Assembly (NCBI GenBank): GCA_031551865.1 | Contig: JAVBMY010000012.1 | Coordinates: 1-64,000, forward strand | From: Rikenella sp031551865 | GTDB taxonomy: Bacteria; Bacteroidota; Bacteroidia; Bacteroidales; Rikenellaceae | Reading direction: 5' to 3' | DNA: 64,000 nt | Shown: positions 8,280 to 15,501 of the stretch, piece by piece | How positions within the stretch are numbered: position 1 is the stretch's first letter | How the letters are laid out: each line of letters starts with the position of its first letter | Position numbers and translations under genes: made by a program | Notes under the pieces: model-generated | Database searches by the model: none | Seen by the model: the letters and a program-made list of their open reading frames with translations, nothing else | What the model was told of the DNA's origin: nothing

Positions 8280-8400
8280 CCTTCGGGGTTTGCACCTGAG
8301 CATGTCCGGAGAAATTCACGCCCCCAGAACCGGGGTGGACGCGTCGAACCGAGCCTCTTGTAACTGGCGTTGCCCGAAAGCGCGGCCGCCATCCCAGAAC
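8280..8400. repeat. degenerate palindromic repeat
   Basis: It contains CCGGAGAAATTCACGCCCCC and a short GC-rich inverted repeat, related to the GGAGAAATTCGCGCCC modules at 39020 and 25440. It lies between the preceding gene and the alkaline phosphatase promoter. Confidence 0.5.
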
Positions 8401-8444
8401 AGCCCATTTAACATATCCGTAACACACGGCCCCGATATTATACC

Positions 8445-8452
8445 TATCTTTG
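8445..8452 (+). promoter_or_regulatory. -7 promoter box for alkaline phosphatase
   Basis: TATCTTTG. An in-frame GTG lies 5 nt further on (8458) and the signal-peptide ATG lies at 8476. A longer reading frame opening at 8290 is excluded because it starts upstream of this box. Confidence 0.7.
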
Positions 8453-8475
8453 GAAAAGTGAAAAAATATCCCCTC

Positions 8476-9972
8476 ATGAAACGCCTCCTCTCCTTCGCGC
8501 TGACCGTCGTCCTGATCCTCGGCACGGCCACCGCGCAGAAACCCAGATACATCTTCTACTTCATCGGCGACGGCATGGGATTCCAATCGCTGGGACTGAC
8601 TGAAGCCTACCTGGTCTCGGCCGGCACCGATCCGCTGGCTGCACAGGCATCGTCCGCCCAGGCCGAACCGGCAGCGCAAAGCGTATGCTACCCGCCCGAA
8701 GTGTTGGCCGCGGCCCGGCAGGCCAGAGAAGCCTCTCAACGCCGGGAAATGCAACGCGACAGTGTAGGTTTCACCCCGCTGAACTTCACGCTGTTCCCCG
8801 TGGTGGGTTTCGCCACCACCTACTGCGCCAACAGCCGGATCACCGACTCGGCCGCCAGCGGCACCGCCCTGGCCACCGGCACCAAGACCACCTTCAGCAC
8901 CATGGGCATGGACACCAGCCGCACCGTCGCGCTGACCAGCATCGCCGCCGATGCCAAAAACGCCGGACTCAGGGTCGGCATCATCACCAGCGTGAGCATC
9001 GACCACGCCACCCCGGCCGCCTTCTACGCCCACCAGCCCACCCGCAGCATGTACTACCCGATCGCCGTCGATGCCGTGACCGCCGGTTTCGACCTCTACG
9101 GCGGCGCCGGCCTGCTCGACCCCGATCCGGACTATGTGCCCGCACCTGTGAAGACCAAGCCCTCCAAAGCACTTACCGCGCCGAGGAACATCTACGACCG
9201 CTTCGACGCCGCCGGATACACCCTTGTGCGCGGCAACGACCCGATCCCCGCCACGGCGAAACGCGCCGTGCTGACCCAGACCGACAACTACCCCGCCGAC
9301 GCCCTGCCGCTGGCCATCGACGCCCGCCACGATCCCGAGGCGCTCACCCTGCCCGCTTTGACCCGCAAGGCCGTCGAATTCCTGATGCGCGAGCCCGATA
9401 AAGGCTTCTTCCTGATGGCCGAAGGCGGCCAGATCGACTGGTGCGGACACGCCAACGACGGCGCCGCCATGGTACACGAAGTGATGGATTTCAGCCGCGC
9501 CATTGCCGTGGCCCTCGAATTCTACACCAAGTATCCCGACCAGACACTGATCGTAATCACCGCCGACCACGAAACGGGCGGTCTCGGGCTCGGCAACGCC
9601 TCGCGCGGCTACGACTCCGACTTCGGACTGCTGGCCACCCAGCGCATCTCGAAAAACGCACTGACCAGGCTCGTCGAACAGCAGGCCAACACCTGGGAAC
9701 GCGCCCGCAAACTCATCGGGGCCAACATAGCCTGCGGCTTCAGCGACGACGAGTGGGCGCGTATCGAAGAAGATTACGCCAAGTCGGTCGGGAAAGGTGT
9801 GGCGACGGCTGTTGCCCTGCTGGCCCGCAAAGCCGGCATCGGTTGGACGACCGGAGCGCATACCGCCGCCTACGTGCCCGTATTCGCCATCGGCGCGGGA
9901 GCCGAACTGTTCGGCGGCCGCACCGACAACGCCGCCATCGCCCGCACCCTTCGTGGACTGATCGTGCAGTAA
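8476..9972 (+). CDS. alkaline phosphatase, exported
   Basis: A metal-dependent phosphomonoesterase of the alkaline phosphatase superfamily, exported to the periplasm, releasing phosphate from organic esters. The 498 residues have a signal peptide ending in ATAQ and then IGDGMG (first metal-binding Asp). The nucleophile Ser is in TDSAASGTALATGTKT (about residue 125), followed by DHATPAAFYAH, EGGQIDWCGHANDGA and ITADHETGGL, which supply the remaining zinc and magnesium ligands. All active-site motifs are present. I start at Met 8476 because it opens a classical signal peptide; GTG at 8458 would add six residues. The gene is monocistronic, with a terminator at 10148-10195. Confidence 0.93.
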   Translation: MKRLLSFALTVVLILGTATAQKPRYIFYFIGDGMGFQSLGLTEAYLVSAGTDPLAAQASSAQAEPAAQSVCYPPEVLAAARQAREASQRREMQRDSVGFTPLNFTLFPVVGFATTYCANSRITDSAASGTALATGTKTTFSTMGMDTSRTVALTSIAADAKNAGLRVGIITSVSIDHATPAAFYAHQPTRSMYYPIAVDAVTAGFDLYGGAGLLDPDPDYVPAPVKTKPSKALTAPRNIYDRFDAAGYTLVRGNDPIPATAKRAVLTQTDNYPADALPLAIDARHDPEALTLPALTRKAVEFLMREPDKGFFLMAEGGQIDWCGHANDGAAMVHEVMDFSRAIAVALEFYTKYPDQTLIVITADHETGGLGLGNASRGYDSDFGLLATQRISKNALTRLVEQQANTWERARKLIGANIACGFSDDEWARIEEDYAKSVGKGVATAVALLARKAGIGWTTGAHTAAYVPVFAIGAGAELFGGRTDNAAIARTLRGLIVQ

Positions 9973-10027
9973 CAGAAAAAGCATCCTCAACATGTCATCC
10001 CGCTCTATCCCTATGGCAACCCAGGGG

Positions 10028-10123
10028 CCGGCGGGGAAGACGGCTCAAAAAAGGACCCGGCGCGGTGCGAGAGCCTGAGGCTCGGGCAGCATCGCTGCTT
10101 TTTTGAGCCGTCTTCCCCGCCGG
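10028..10123. repeat. 25-bp perfect inverted repeat around a conserved 46-nt loop
   Basis: The arms 10028-10052 and 10099-10123 are exact complements. The loop-proximal end of the left arm is a run of A and that of the right arm a run of T. The loop (10053-10098) begins GGACCCGGCG and ends CATCGCTGC, with a small inner hairpin GAGCCTGAGGCTC. The reverse complement of the loop of the element at 21842-21932 aligns with it, although the arms there are different sequences. It is not a simple terminator, because the T run lies on the loop side of the stem. Confidence 0.85.
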
Positions 10124-10147
10124 ACTGTTTCCTCAAACCAAACTATC

Positions 10148-10195
10148 CACAGGGCCATAAAATCGTCGTTACGATTTTATGGCCCTGTGATTTTA
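10148..10195 (+). terminator. intrinsic terminator after alkaline phosphatase
   Basis: The stem CACAGGGCCATAAAATCG (10148-10165) pairs perfectly with 10172-10189 and is followed by ATTTTAAATCTT. No gene is seen between 9973 and 10315 apart from this hairpin and the conserved-loop repeat. Confidence 0.75.
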
Positions 10196-10315
10196 AATCT
10201 TATCTTGTTTTAGAAACCAAACAAAAACCCGGCACCGATTTTGTTTTGACAGAAATAATCTGTTACTTTATAGTGGATTTTACTAACCACCCCCTTCTAA
10301 CACCCTTCAATCGCC

Positions 10316-10564
10316 ATGAACACAATCACATTCAACGAGTTGCGCCGCATCAAGGATGCGCTTCCCAGTGGCAGCATGAGCCGTATCGCCCAAGAACTCG
10401 GCATCGAAGAAGACACCGTACGCAACTACTTCGGCGGTACGCATTATAAAACGGGCGAAGGAATGCCCTCCGGATTCCATATCGAACAAGGTCCCGACGG
10501 CGGCATCGTCACGCTTGACGACACGACCATCCTTGAGAAAGCCAAAGAGATACTCGCTGAATAG
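10316..10564 (+). CDS. small helix-turn-helix-like DNA-binding protein
   Basis: An 82-residue cytosolic protein. Residues about 8-40 (LRRIKDALPSG, then MSRIAQELGIEEDTVRNYF) read like a helix-turn-helix in which the second helix begins after GIEEDT. The C-terminal half (HIEQGPDGGIVTLDDTTILEKAKEIL) is acidic and ends in a helix. Compact proteins of this kind occur in Bacteroidetes and are usually annotated only as DNA-binding. No partner gene or operator is evident. It precedes the two PepSY-like genes, but I see nothing that proves a regulatory link. Confidence 0.7.
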   Translation: MNTITFNELRRIKDALPSGSMSRIAQELGIEEDTVRNYFGGTHYKTGEGMPSGFHIEQGPDGGIVTLDDTTILEKAKEILAE

Positions 10565-10726
10565 CCATCCCCGCACACATTAAAAACACCCCCCCGGGCC
10601 CTGCGTCCGGAAACCAGGCCGGGCCCGAGCCCGCCGGAAGCATATCCGGAAAGCCCCGTACCGAAGGCGACCGCCCGAGGCACGGGGTTTCGCATTTGAA
10701 GCCCCGCCCGCAACAGCGGCAGATTA

Positions 10727-10741
10727 TGGCACCGTTCTTGC
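10727..10741 (+). promoter_or_regulatory. sigma-54-type -24/-12 promoter upstream of PepSY-like gene 1
   Basis: TGGCACCGTTCTTGC fits the RpoN consensus TGGCACG-N4-TTGC, with GG and GC separated by exactly 10 nt. It is 52 nt upstream of the Met at 10794. The same motif with one difference precedes the paralogue at 11449. Upstream, 10652-10688 holds a CCCCGT/ACGGGG inverted repeat that could be an activator site. Confidence 0.65.
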
Positions 10742-10793
10742 AGCATTATCTTGCGGAAACCGTAACCCTACACACATTTACACACGCACAACC

Positions 10794-11264
10794 ATGAGAA
10801 TCAAGACTATGCTCTACTCGCTCGCCGCCGTGGCGCTGACCTCGGCAGCGACAACCACCACCGCCTGCGCACAACAGGCCAACCTCCCGGCCCCCGTCAA
10901 ATCATTCATCGAAAAAAACTTCCCAGCCCCCAAATACCGCGAAGTCGAAGTAGACAGGGCACACAGCGGACGCATCATGTACGACATCGAGCTCAAGGGC
11001 GGCACCGAGATCAAGATCGACGACCAGGGCAACTGGCACAAGATCGACTGCGGCCGCGACGCGATCCCCGTACAAGTCGTCCCGGCCAAGATCCGGGAAT
11101 ACGTAACGGCCAACTACACCGACAAAGTGATCTCCGAGATCGAAACCGACCGGGGAGGGTACTCCGTCGAACTCTCTCCCTCGAACAAACTCGACGTAGT
11201 GACCAAAGAGATCAAACTGCTGTTCGACAGCGCCGGGAATTTCCAGGCCGCCGGACACGACTAA
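10794..11264 (+). CDS. secreted PepSY-like protein (paralogue 1)
   Basis: The 156-residue protein has a signal peptide (core LAAVALTSAA, likely cut after the TACAQ segment; a lipobox is not clear). Two tandem PepSY-like halves follow. Each has the pattern PAxVKxFIExNFPxxKYREVEVD, a YDIELKGGTEIKIDDQGNW strand pair and a Cys in KIDCGRDAIP. The family (PepSY-like, often labelled beta-lactamase-inhibitor-like) is common in the Bacteroides envelope; its function is unproven, and metal, peptide or protease-inhibitor binding has been suggested. It is the closest neighbour and paralogue of the protein at 11533, and both appear to use sigma-54 promoters. Confidence 0.85.
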   Translation: MRIKTMLYSLAAVALTSAATTTTACAQQANLPAPVKSFIEKNFPAPKYREVEVDRAHSGRIMYDIELKGGTEIKIDDQGNWHKIDCGRDAIPVQVVPAKIREYVTANYTDKVISEIETDRGGYSVELSPSNKLDVVTKEIKLLFDSAGNFQAAGHD

Positions 11265-11398
11265 ACCCCGGCAAGCGGAAGCAGCCTACAGCACGGCTAA
11301 ACCCCGCGCCGGAACACGACCGAGTCCGGCGCATCCGGAACTTCCGGTTCCGCCCGGAATACGGCCACCAACCGCGGCAACCGCCCCTCACAACCAGC

Positions 11399-11436
11399 AC
11401 ACGCCGGACAGTACCCCAACGTACTGTCCGGCGTGT
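11399..11436. promoter_or_regulatory. 16-bp inverted repeat upstream of the second sigma-54-type promoter
   Basis: The arms ACACGCCGGACAGTAC (11399-11414) and complement (11421-11436) are perfect, with a 6-nt spacer, ending 13 bp before the -24 element at 11449. It could be the terminator of paralogue 1, although no T run follows, or an enhancer-binding site for a sigma-54 activator. Confidence 0.5.
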
Positions 11437-11448
11437 GGTTTAGAGGGA

Positions 11449-11463
11449 TGGCACCATTCTTGC
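11449..11463 (+). promoter_or_regulatory. sigma-54-type -24/-12 promoter upstream of PepSY-like gene 2
   Basis: TGGCACCATTCTTGC, followed by TTTTTT; GG and GC are separated by 10 nt as RpoN requires. It is 69 nt before the start at 11533, and 14 of 15 bases match the element at 10727. Confidence 0.65.
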
Positions 11464-11532
11464 TTTTTTGCCTGTACAACGGCCATTCCCCGCCGACGGC
11501 CAAAGCAAGTCTAACCTTAAACACCTGACCGT

Positions 11533-11976
11533 ATGAAACACCGCAAACTTTTGGGCCTGGCCGCTCTGGCCGCCGGGATCCTACTCACCGCATGCACCGG
11601 TGACCGTAAAGCCGACATCGAACTTCCCGCCGAAACGCGGACCTTCGTCGACAACCTGTTCAACGAGCCGGAATACCGGGCCATCGAGATCGACAACCGC
11701 TACGACGACGGTACGTGGTACTACATCGCCCTGAAAGACGGCTCGGAGATCACCGTAAATTCCGACGGCGACTGGAGGCAGGTATATTGCAGCAAAGGCG
11801 ACGTTCCGACGCAGATCGTCCCGCTCGAAATCCAGCAATACATCGTGGCCAACTACGCCCCCTCGTTGGTGATCACCGGTATCGAGCGCACCGCTGGCGG
11901 CGACTACATGGTCGACATCACAGAACGGCAACGGTTGCTGTTCGACAAGGCCGGAAACCCGAGGCCGGCCCGATAA
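11533..11976 (+). CDS. PepSY-like lipoprotein (paralogue 2)
   Basis: A 147-residue homologue of the protein at 10794. It has a lipoprotein signal peptide with lipobox LTAC (Cys21), then two PepSY-like halves: LPAETRTFVDNLFNEPEYRAIEID with WYYIALKDGSEITVNSDGDW, then PLEIQQYIVANYAPSLVITGIER with GGDYMVDITERQRLLFDKAGN. A single Cys lies at the matching position (VYCSKGDVP). Paralogue 1 seems to be soluble and this copy lipid-anchored, so the pair may work at different sites in the envelope; that is inference. It ends at a bidirectional terminator. Confidence 0.85.
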   Translation: MKHRKLLGLAALAAGILLTACTGDRKADIELPAETRTFVDNLFNEPEYRAIEIDNRYDDGTWYYIALKDGSEITVNSDGDWRQVYCSKGDVPTQIVPLEIQQYIVANYAPSLVITGIERTAGGDYMVDITERQRLLFDKAGNPRPAR

Positions 11977-12002
11977 TCCGAGACCAGCAACCTGAAAACA
12001 CA

Positions 12003-12037
12003 GCGGCCCGTTACTCATTGCATGAGTAACGGGCCGC
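12003..12037. terminator. bidirectional terminator between convergent genes
   Basis: GCGGCCCGTTACTCAT (12003-12018) pairs perfectly with 12022-12037 across a 3-nt loop. It lies between the stop of the PepSY-like lipoprotein and the stop of the SBF transporter. The T tracts are poor. Confidence 0.7.
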
Positions 12038-12057
12038 CGCATCTGTATGGGGAACGA

Positions 12058-13065
12058 TCACTCTTCGCACCGTTTGGCCATCCGCTGGGCGATGACGCTG
12101 ACGATCACCAACTGCAGGGCGTGGTAGACCATCGTAGGCAACAGCAGCAAGCCCACCGCCGAATGTTCGCGCACCAGCACCTTCGACATCACCGTGCCGT
12201 GGACAAGCGATTTTTTCGAACCGCAGAACAAGGCCGTGATGCGGTCGCCGCGGTCGAAACCCAGCCAGCGCGAGGCCACCGACACCGAACCGTAGACCAC
12301 CCCGAATACCACCGCCAGTCCGGCGATCAGCACCAGCAGCGTCCACCACGACACGCTTTCGAACATCCCGCCGAGAAAGGATTCGCAAAACGACGTGTAG
12401 ACAATGGCCACGATCACCGCCTTGTCGAAAAACGAGAGCATCCCGGCATGCCGCACGGCCCATTCGCCGAGCCTGCGGTTCAGCAGCATCCCCAGCCCGA
12501 TGGGCAGCACTACTTGCAACAGCAGGTCGAGCAACACCTTGTCGAGCGTGCTGGCCCCGCCGCCTGACGTCAGGAAAATCGACATCCAGAGGGGCGTGAG
12601 CACCACCCCCAGCAAGCTCGACAGCGAAGCGTTGAACACCGCCGCCGGGACATTGCCCTTAGCCAGCGACACCATCACCACCGCCGACGAAACGGTCGAA
12701 GGCAGGGCGGCCATGAAGAACACGCCGAGCCAGAGGTTCTCGCCGGTGGAATAACTGCCGCCCAGGCCGGGCGTTACGCCAAAGGCCCACATTGCCCCGA
12801 GGATCAGCAGCGGGAAGAACACGAAGGTAACCAGATGGATTGTAGTGTGGAGCTTCACGTTGCGCAGGCCCTCGCGGAATTTCGAGGGGCTGAGCCGCAG
12901 GCCGTAAAAGAAAAAGATGATGGTGATGCCCCACGAGGCAGCCGCCGAGGGCGAGAAATCGCCGTGCCGGCTCCCGATACCGGGGGCCAGCCAGGCGGCC
13001 AGTATAGCGAGCAGCAGGGCGACGACGAACGAGTCGAGGCCGATTTTGGCCAGTGGGTTTTTCAC
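12058..13065 (-). CDS. bile acid:sodium symporter-family (SBF-like) membrane transporter
   Basis: A 335-residue integral membrane protein with about ten hydrophobic segments (for example ALLLAILAAWLAP near residue 17, ITIIFFFYGLRLS near 48 and LVTFVFFPLLILGAMWAFGV near 80). It has the family segments FFYGLRLSP, ALPSTVSSAVVMVSLAKGN (about 125-143), and GSKKSLVHGTVMSKVL followed by HSAVGLLLLPTMVYHALQLVIVS at the C terminus. This matches the SBF-like or YfeH-type branch, which is predicted to co-transport sodium with an organic anion. The substrate cannot be read from the sequence. It ends convergently with the PepSY-like genes. Confidence 0.88.
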   Translation of the reverse strand: MKNPLAKIGLDSFVVALLLAILAAWLAPGIGSRHGDFSPSAAASWGITIIFFFYGLRLSPSKFREGLRNVKLHTTIHLVTFVFFPLLILGAMWAFGVTPGLGGSYSTGENLWLGVFFMAALPSTVSSAVVMVSLAKGNVPAAVFNASLSSLLGVVLTPLWMSIFLTSGGGASTLDKVLLDLLLQVVLPIGLGMLLNRRLGEWAVRHAGMLSFFDKAVIVAIVYTSFCESFLGGMFESVSWWTLLVLIAGLAVVFGVVYGSVSVASRWLGFDRGDRITALFCGSKKSLVHGTVMSKVLVREHSAVGLLLLPTMVYHALQLVIVSVIAQRMAKRCEE

Positions 13066-13220
13066 AGTTATTCTTTACCGGGTTTTCGAAGTTCGGGCAA
13101 CATCAGGTCAAAAAACGTTCCACGGTCGGGGCGGAACAGAAAGAAAAAAACAGAACCCGAAAAAGCCTGAAGACCAAGCCGAAACCGGCAGCAAGCCAGG
13201 TAGGGATTATCCCGAACAAC

Positions 13221-13258
13221 AAAGCCATAAACCGCCCGGCAAACGATTTACGGCTTTA
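13221..13258 (-). terminator. possible terminator of the acyltransferase gene
   Basis: Imperfect arms AAAGCCATAAA and GATTTACGGCTTT are related to the hairpin at 21700-21732 (AGCCGTAAATCGTT). It lies 24 nt after the minus-strand stop at 13282. Confidence 0.4.
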
Positions 13259-13281
13259 TGATCGCGCGAGGCGACAGGCCG

Positions 13282-14202
13282 CTACTCCATCGCGATGCCC
13301 ATCACGTGACGCTCGACTTTTTGTTTGTAGAGTTCGCTGATGCGGATCAGTATCGCCGTTTCTTCGACGTCGCCGAAGTCGGGGTTGCGCGCCGTGTCGA
13401 ACACCTTCATCGTCGGCGAGAGGTTCATATAGGCATTGATCAGCGGGGGGATCGTCTCGTCGAAATTCCTGACCGAGCGGGCCAGGATACGGTAGTCTTC
13501 CTCGTAGGTGTCGCCCGTGAACAGGGCGCGCATACGGGGTTCGTCGATATCCATTTCCACCGGGTAGCGCGAGTGCACCAGCCCTTCTTTGTCCGAGAAA
13601 TGCTTTTTTAGGAAATAGATCAGCATGTTGCGCGCCTCGCGGTCGTAGTCGCCGTACATGGTCACTTTGCCGAAAAAATATTCGACATCGGGATTGCGCA
13701 CGATCAGCGCGCCGAGGCCGTCCCACAGGTTATCCAGCACGAACAGCCCCTTGAAACTGTTGCGCGCCTGGAACTTAGGCTGCACAAACGAACGGCCCAG
13801 TTCGATGATCCGCGGCAGGTAGTCGCGGCGGAACGCATCGCTGAACTCGAAATAATGCTCCGTCGAAAGGCATTCCGGGTACTCGCAGCGTGGGATAATA
13901 AAGCGGTATCCGCCCTGGATCTCCTGCTCCTCGGGATCCCAGACGATCATCTGAGTGTAGCCCTGCGGATGGGTGTCCATCTCGTCGATGTCCACGGGGA
14001 GTCCCGTTCCGCCGCCGGCATCGCGGAAGGCCACCTCGCGCAGGCGCCCTACTTCGCGCATCAGCGCGGGGGCCTCCGCAGCGTGGAACACATAGAGCAG
14101 GTTGCCCGCCTTGTTGGTCTTGCGCCACAGCTTCGCGGGCGTGAGTTCGGCCAACAATTCGCAGCGCGGCACGGGATCAATGATAGGTTGCATTTTCGAC
14201 AT
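13282..14202 (-). CDS. hemolysin-like/GNAT N-acyltransferase (OlsB-type)
   Basis: The protein resembles the acetyltransferase-like domain of lyso-ornithine or lyso-glycine lipid N-acyltransferases (OlsB/GlsB, hemolysin-related). These place a 3-hydroxy-acyl chain on the amino group of ornithine or glycine to start aminolipid synthesis. Visible landmarks are LREVAFRDAGGGTG, DEMDTHPQGYTQMIVWDPEEQEIQGGYR, the E-H-Y-F-F segment and LGRSFVQPKFQ. A longer frame opens at 14337, but a -7 box at 14211-14218 makes the Met at 14202 (or 14193) the likely start, giving 306 residues. It is divergent from a PlsC/OlsA-type acyltransferase, which supports a two-enzyme lipid pathway. Confidence 0.82.
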   Translation of the reverse strand: MSKMQPIIDPVPRCELLAELTPAKLWRKTNKAGNLLYVFHAAEAPALMREVGRLREVAFRDAGGGTGLPVDIDEMDTHPQGYTQMIVWDPEEQEIQGGYRFIIPRCEYPECLSTEHYFEFSDAFRRDYLPRIIELGRSFVQPKFQARNSFKGLFVLDNLWDGLGALIVRNPDVEYFFGKVTMYGDYDREARNMLIYFLKKHFSDKEGLVHSRYPVEMDIDEPRMRALFTGDTYEEDYRILARSVRNFDETIPPLINAYMNLSPTMKVFDTARNPDFGDVEETAILIRISELYKQKVERHVMGIAME

Positions 14203-14210
14203 AACGTCTA

Positions 14211-14218
14211 CAAATATA
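14211..14218 (-). promoter_or_regulatory. -7 promoter box 8 nt from the start codon
   Basis: Minus-strand TATATTTG followed by eight bases and ATG at 14202. Because transcription in this phylum begins a few bases after this box, the mRNA should be leaderless or nearly so. Confidence 0.7.
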
Positions 14219-14626
14219 CCCTTTTTCAGGGATATTCCCTCCCTCGGGACGAGCAAGCCGCCGCAGGATACCCACGGGCCGATACAAGTTCGCAGCCAGC
14301 GAAGGGGTAACCTCGGAGCCGAAGGCGGCAAATTCATATACTTATCCGCAATAATGCACCCTGCCTCTTATTCTTTGCTTTCAGGAGTTGTGGATTTACC
14401 CGGGTCGCGCGAGGCGATCCCGGCAGTCCGCCGCCGCCCCATGCGGCGGGCTGTAATACCCTCCTGCGGTTCGTTTCCGCCCGCCGCCTACGGCGGATAA
14501 CAAAGGAGGGTATCATAGCGGATAAGCGTATAGATCCGGCCCTTCACCCAAAGTGGCTGCCCTCTGACGGCCTTCCCAAAGCCGATGAATAAAACTACTG
14601 CCCGGAGGGCCATGCCCGGATTTTTA

Positions 14627-14634
14627 TATCTTTG
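14627..14634 (+). promoter_or_regulatory. -7 promoter box 7 nt from the start codon
   Basis: TATCTTTG, then TGACCGT, then ATG at 14642. This argues against the upstream Met at 14585 and predicts a leaderless mRNA. Confidence 0.7.
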
Positions 14635-14641
14635 TGACCGT

Positions 14642-15487
14642 ATGGACCCAGTAGACCTGACCAAAGTATTGGCGAGCAAATCGCCGCGGCTCGCACACCG
14701 CACCCCCCGTTTCGTGATCCGGTGGCTCGAACGCCTGGTGCACCTGCCTCAGATCAACGAAGTGCTGACCACCTACGGCGACCAGCCTCCCATGGAGTTT
14801 ATCCGCTCGACCCTCGGTTACATCGGGTTGAGTTACACTGTGCACGGGGCCGAAAATATCCCCGCCGGAGGGCGCGCGATCTTTGCGTCGAACCACCCGC
14901 TGGGCGGTCTCGACGGCATGGCGCTCGCACTCGGCGTCCACGAGTCGCTCGAAGCGCAGGGCGTCCGGTCGCCCGAGGTCAAAGTGATCGTCAACGACCT
15001 GCTGATGAACCTGCGGCCCCTGGAGCCGATCTTCGTGCCCGTGAATAAGCACGGCGGCCAGAAAGCCGACTATGCCCGGCAAATGGCGGTCCTCTACGAG
15101 AGCGACGCCGCCATCATCACCTTTCCGGCCGGCCTGTGTTCGCGGCTCACCAAAGGCGAGATCACCGACCCGCCTTGGCACCGCAACTTCGCCGCCAAGG
15201 CCTGGGCCACCGGGCGCCCGGTGGTTCCGGTGTTCGTGAGCGGGCGCAACTCGATGCGCTTCTACCGGCTGGCCCGCTGGCGCAAACGGCTCGGCATCAG
15301 GGCCAACCTCGAAATGATCACTCTGCCCCGCGAAATGTTCGCCCAGAAAGACAAACACCTCGACATCTGTTTCGGCCGGCCCGTCGAGATCACCAACGAA
15401 CACCCGCCCCGCTGGTGGGCCTCCGGGATCCGCAAACAGGCCTACGCTCTCGACCCGGCGGCGGGTTCGGGAAAAACGAAGAAATAA
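14642..15487 (+). CDS. PlsC/OlsA-type 1-acyl-glycerophosphate or aminolipid O-acyltransferase
   Basis: A 281-residue acyltransferase with a variant of the catalytic HX4D motif (SNHPLGGLDGM, about residues 82-92), a LEPIFVPVNKHG block, and FPAGLCSRLTKGEITDPPWHRNF in place of the usual FPEGTR. PlsC-family enzymes transfer acyl chains to lysophosphatidate; the close relatives OlsA and GlsA acylate lyso-ornithine or lyso-glycine lipids. Divergence from an OlsB-like gene favours the aminolipid role. It is followed after 14 nt by a secreted esterase and the two may be co-transcribed. Confidence 0.83.
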   Translation: MDPVDLTKVLASKSPRLAHRTPRFVIRWLERLVHLPQINEVLTTYGDQPPMEFIRSTLGYIGLSYTVHGAENIPAGGRAIFASNHPLGGLDGMALALGVHESLEAQGVRSPEVKVIVNDLLMNLRPLEPIFVPVNKHGGQKADYARQMAVLYESDAAIITFPAGLCSRLTKGEITDPPWHRNFAAKAWATGRPVVPVFVSGRNSMRFYRLARWRKRLGIRANLEMITLPREMFAQKDKHLDICFGRPVEITNEHPPRWWASGIRKQAYALDPAAGSGKTKK

Positions 15488-15501
15488 CCAAGGATATAAC
15501 C

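Noticed and set aside
7900..9993. 697-residue minus-strand frame opposite alkaline phosphatase
   Set aside because: Antisense shadow. The plus-strand frame has all catalytic motifs and a promoter.
10028..10123. Simple intrinsic terminator for alkaline phosphatase
   Set aside because: The T run is on the loop side of the right arm, not after the stem; a normal terminator hairpin follows at 10148-10195.
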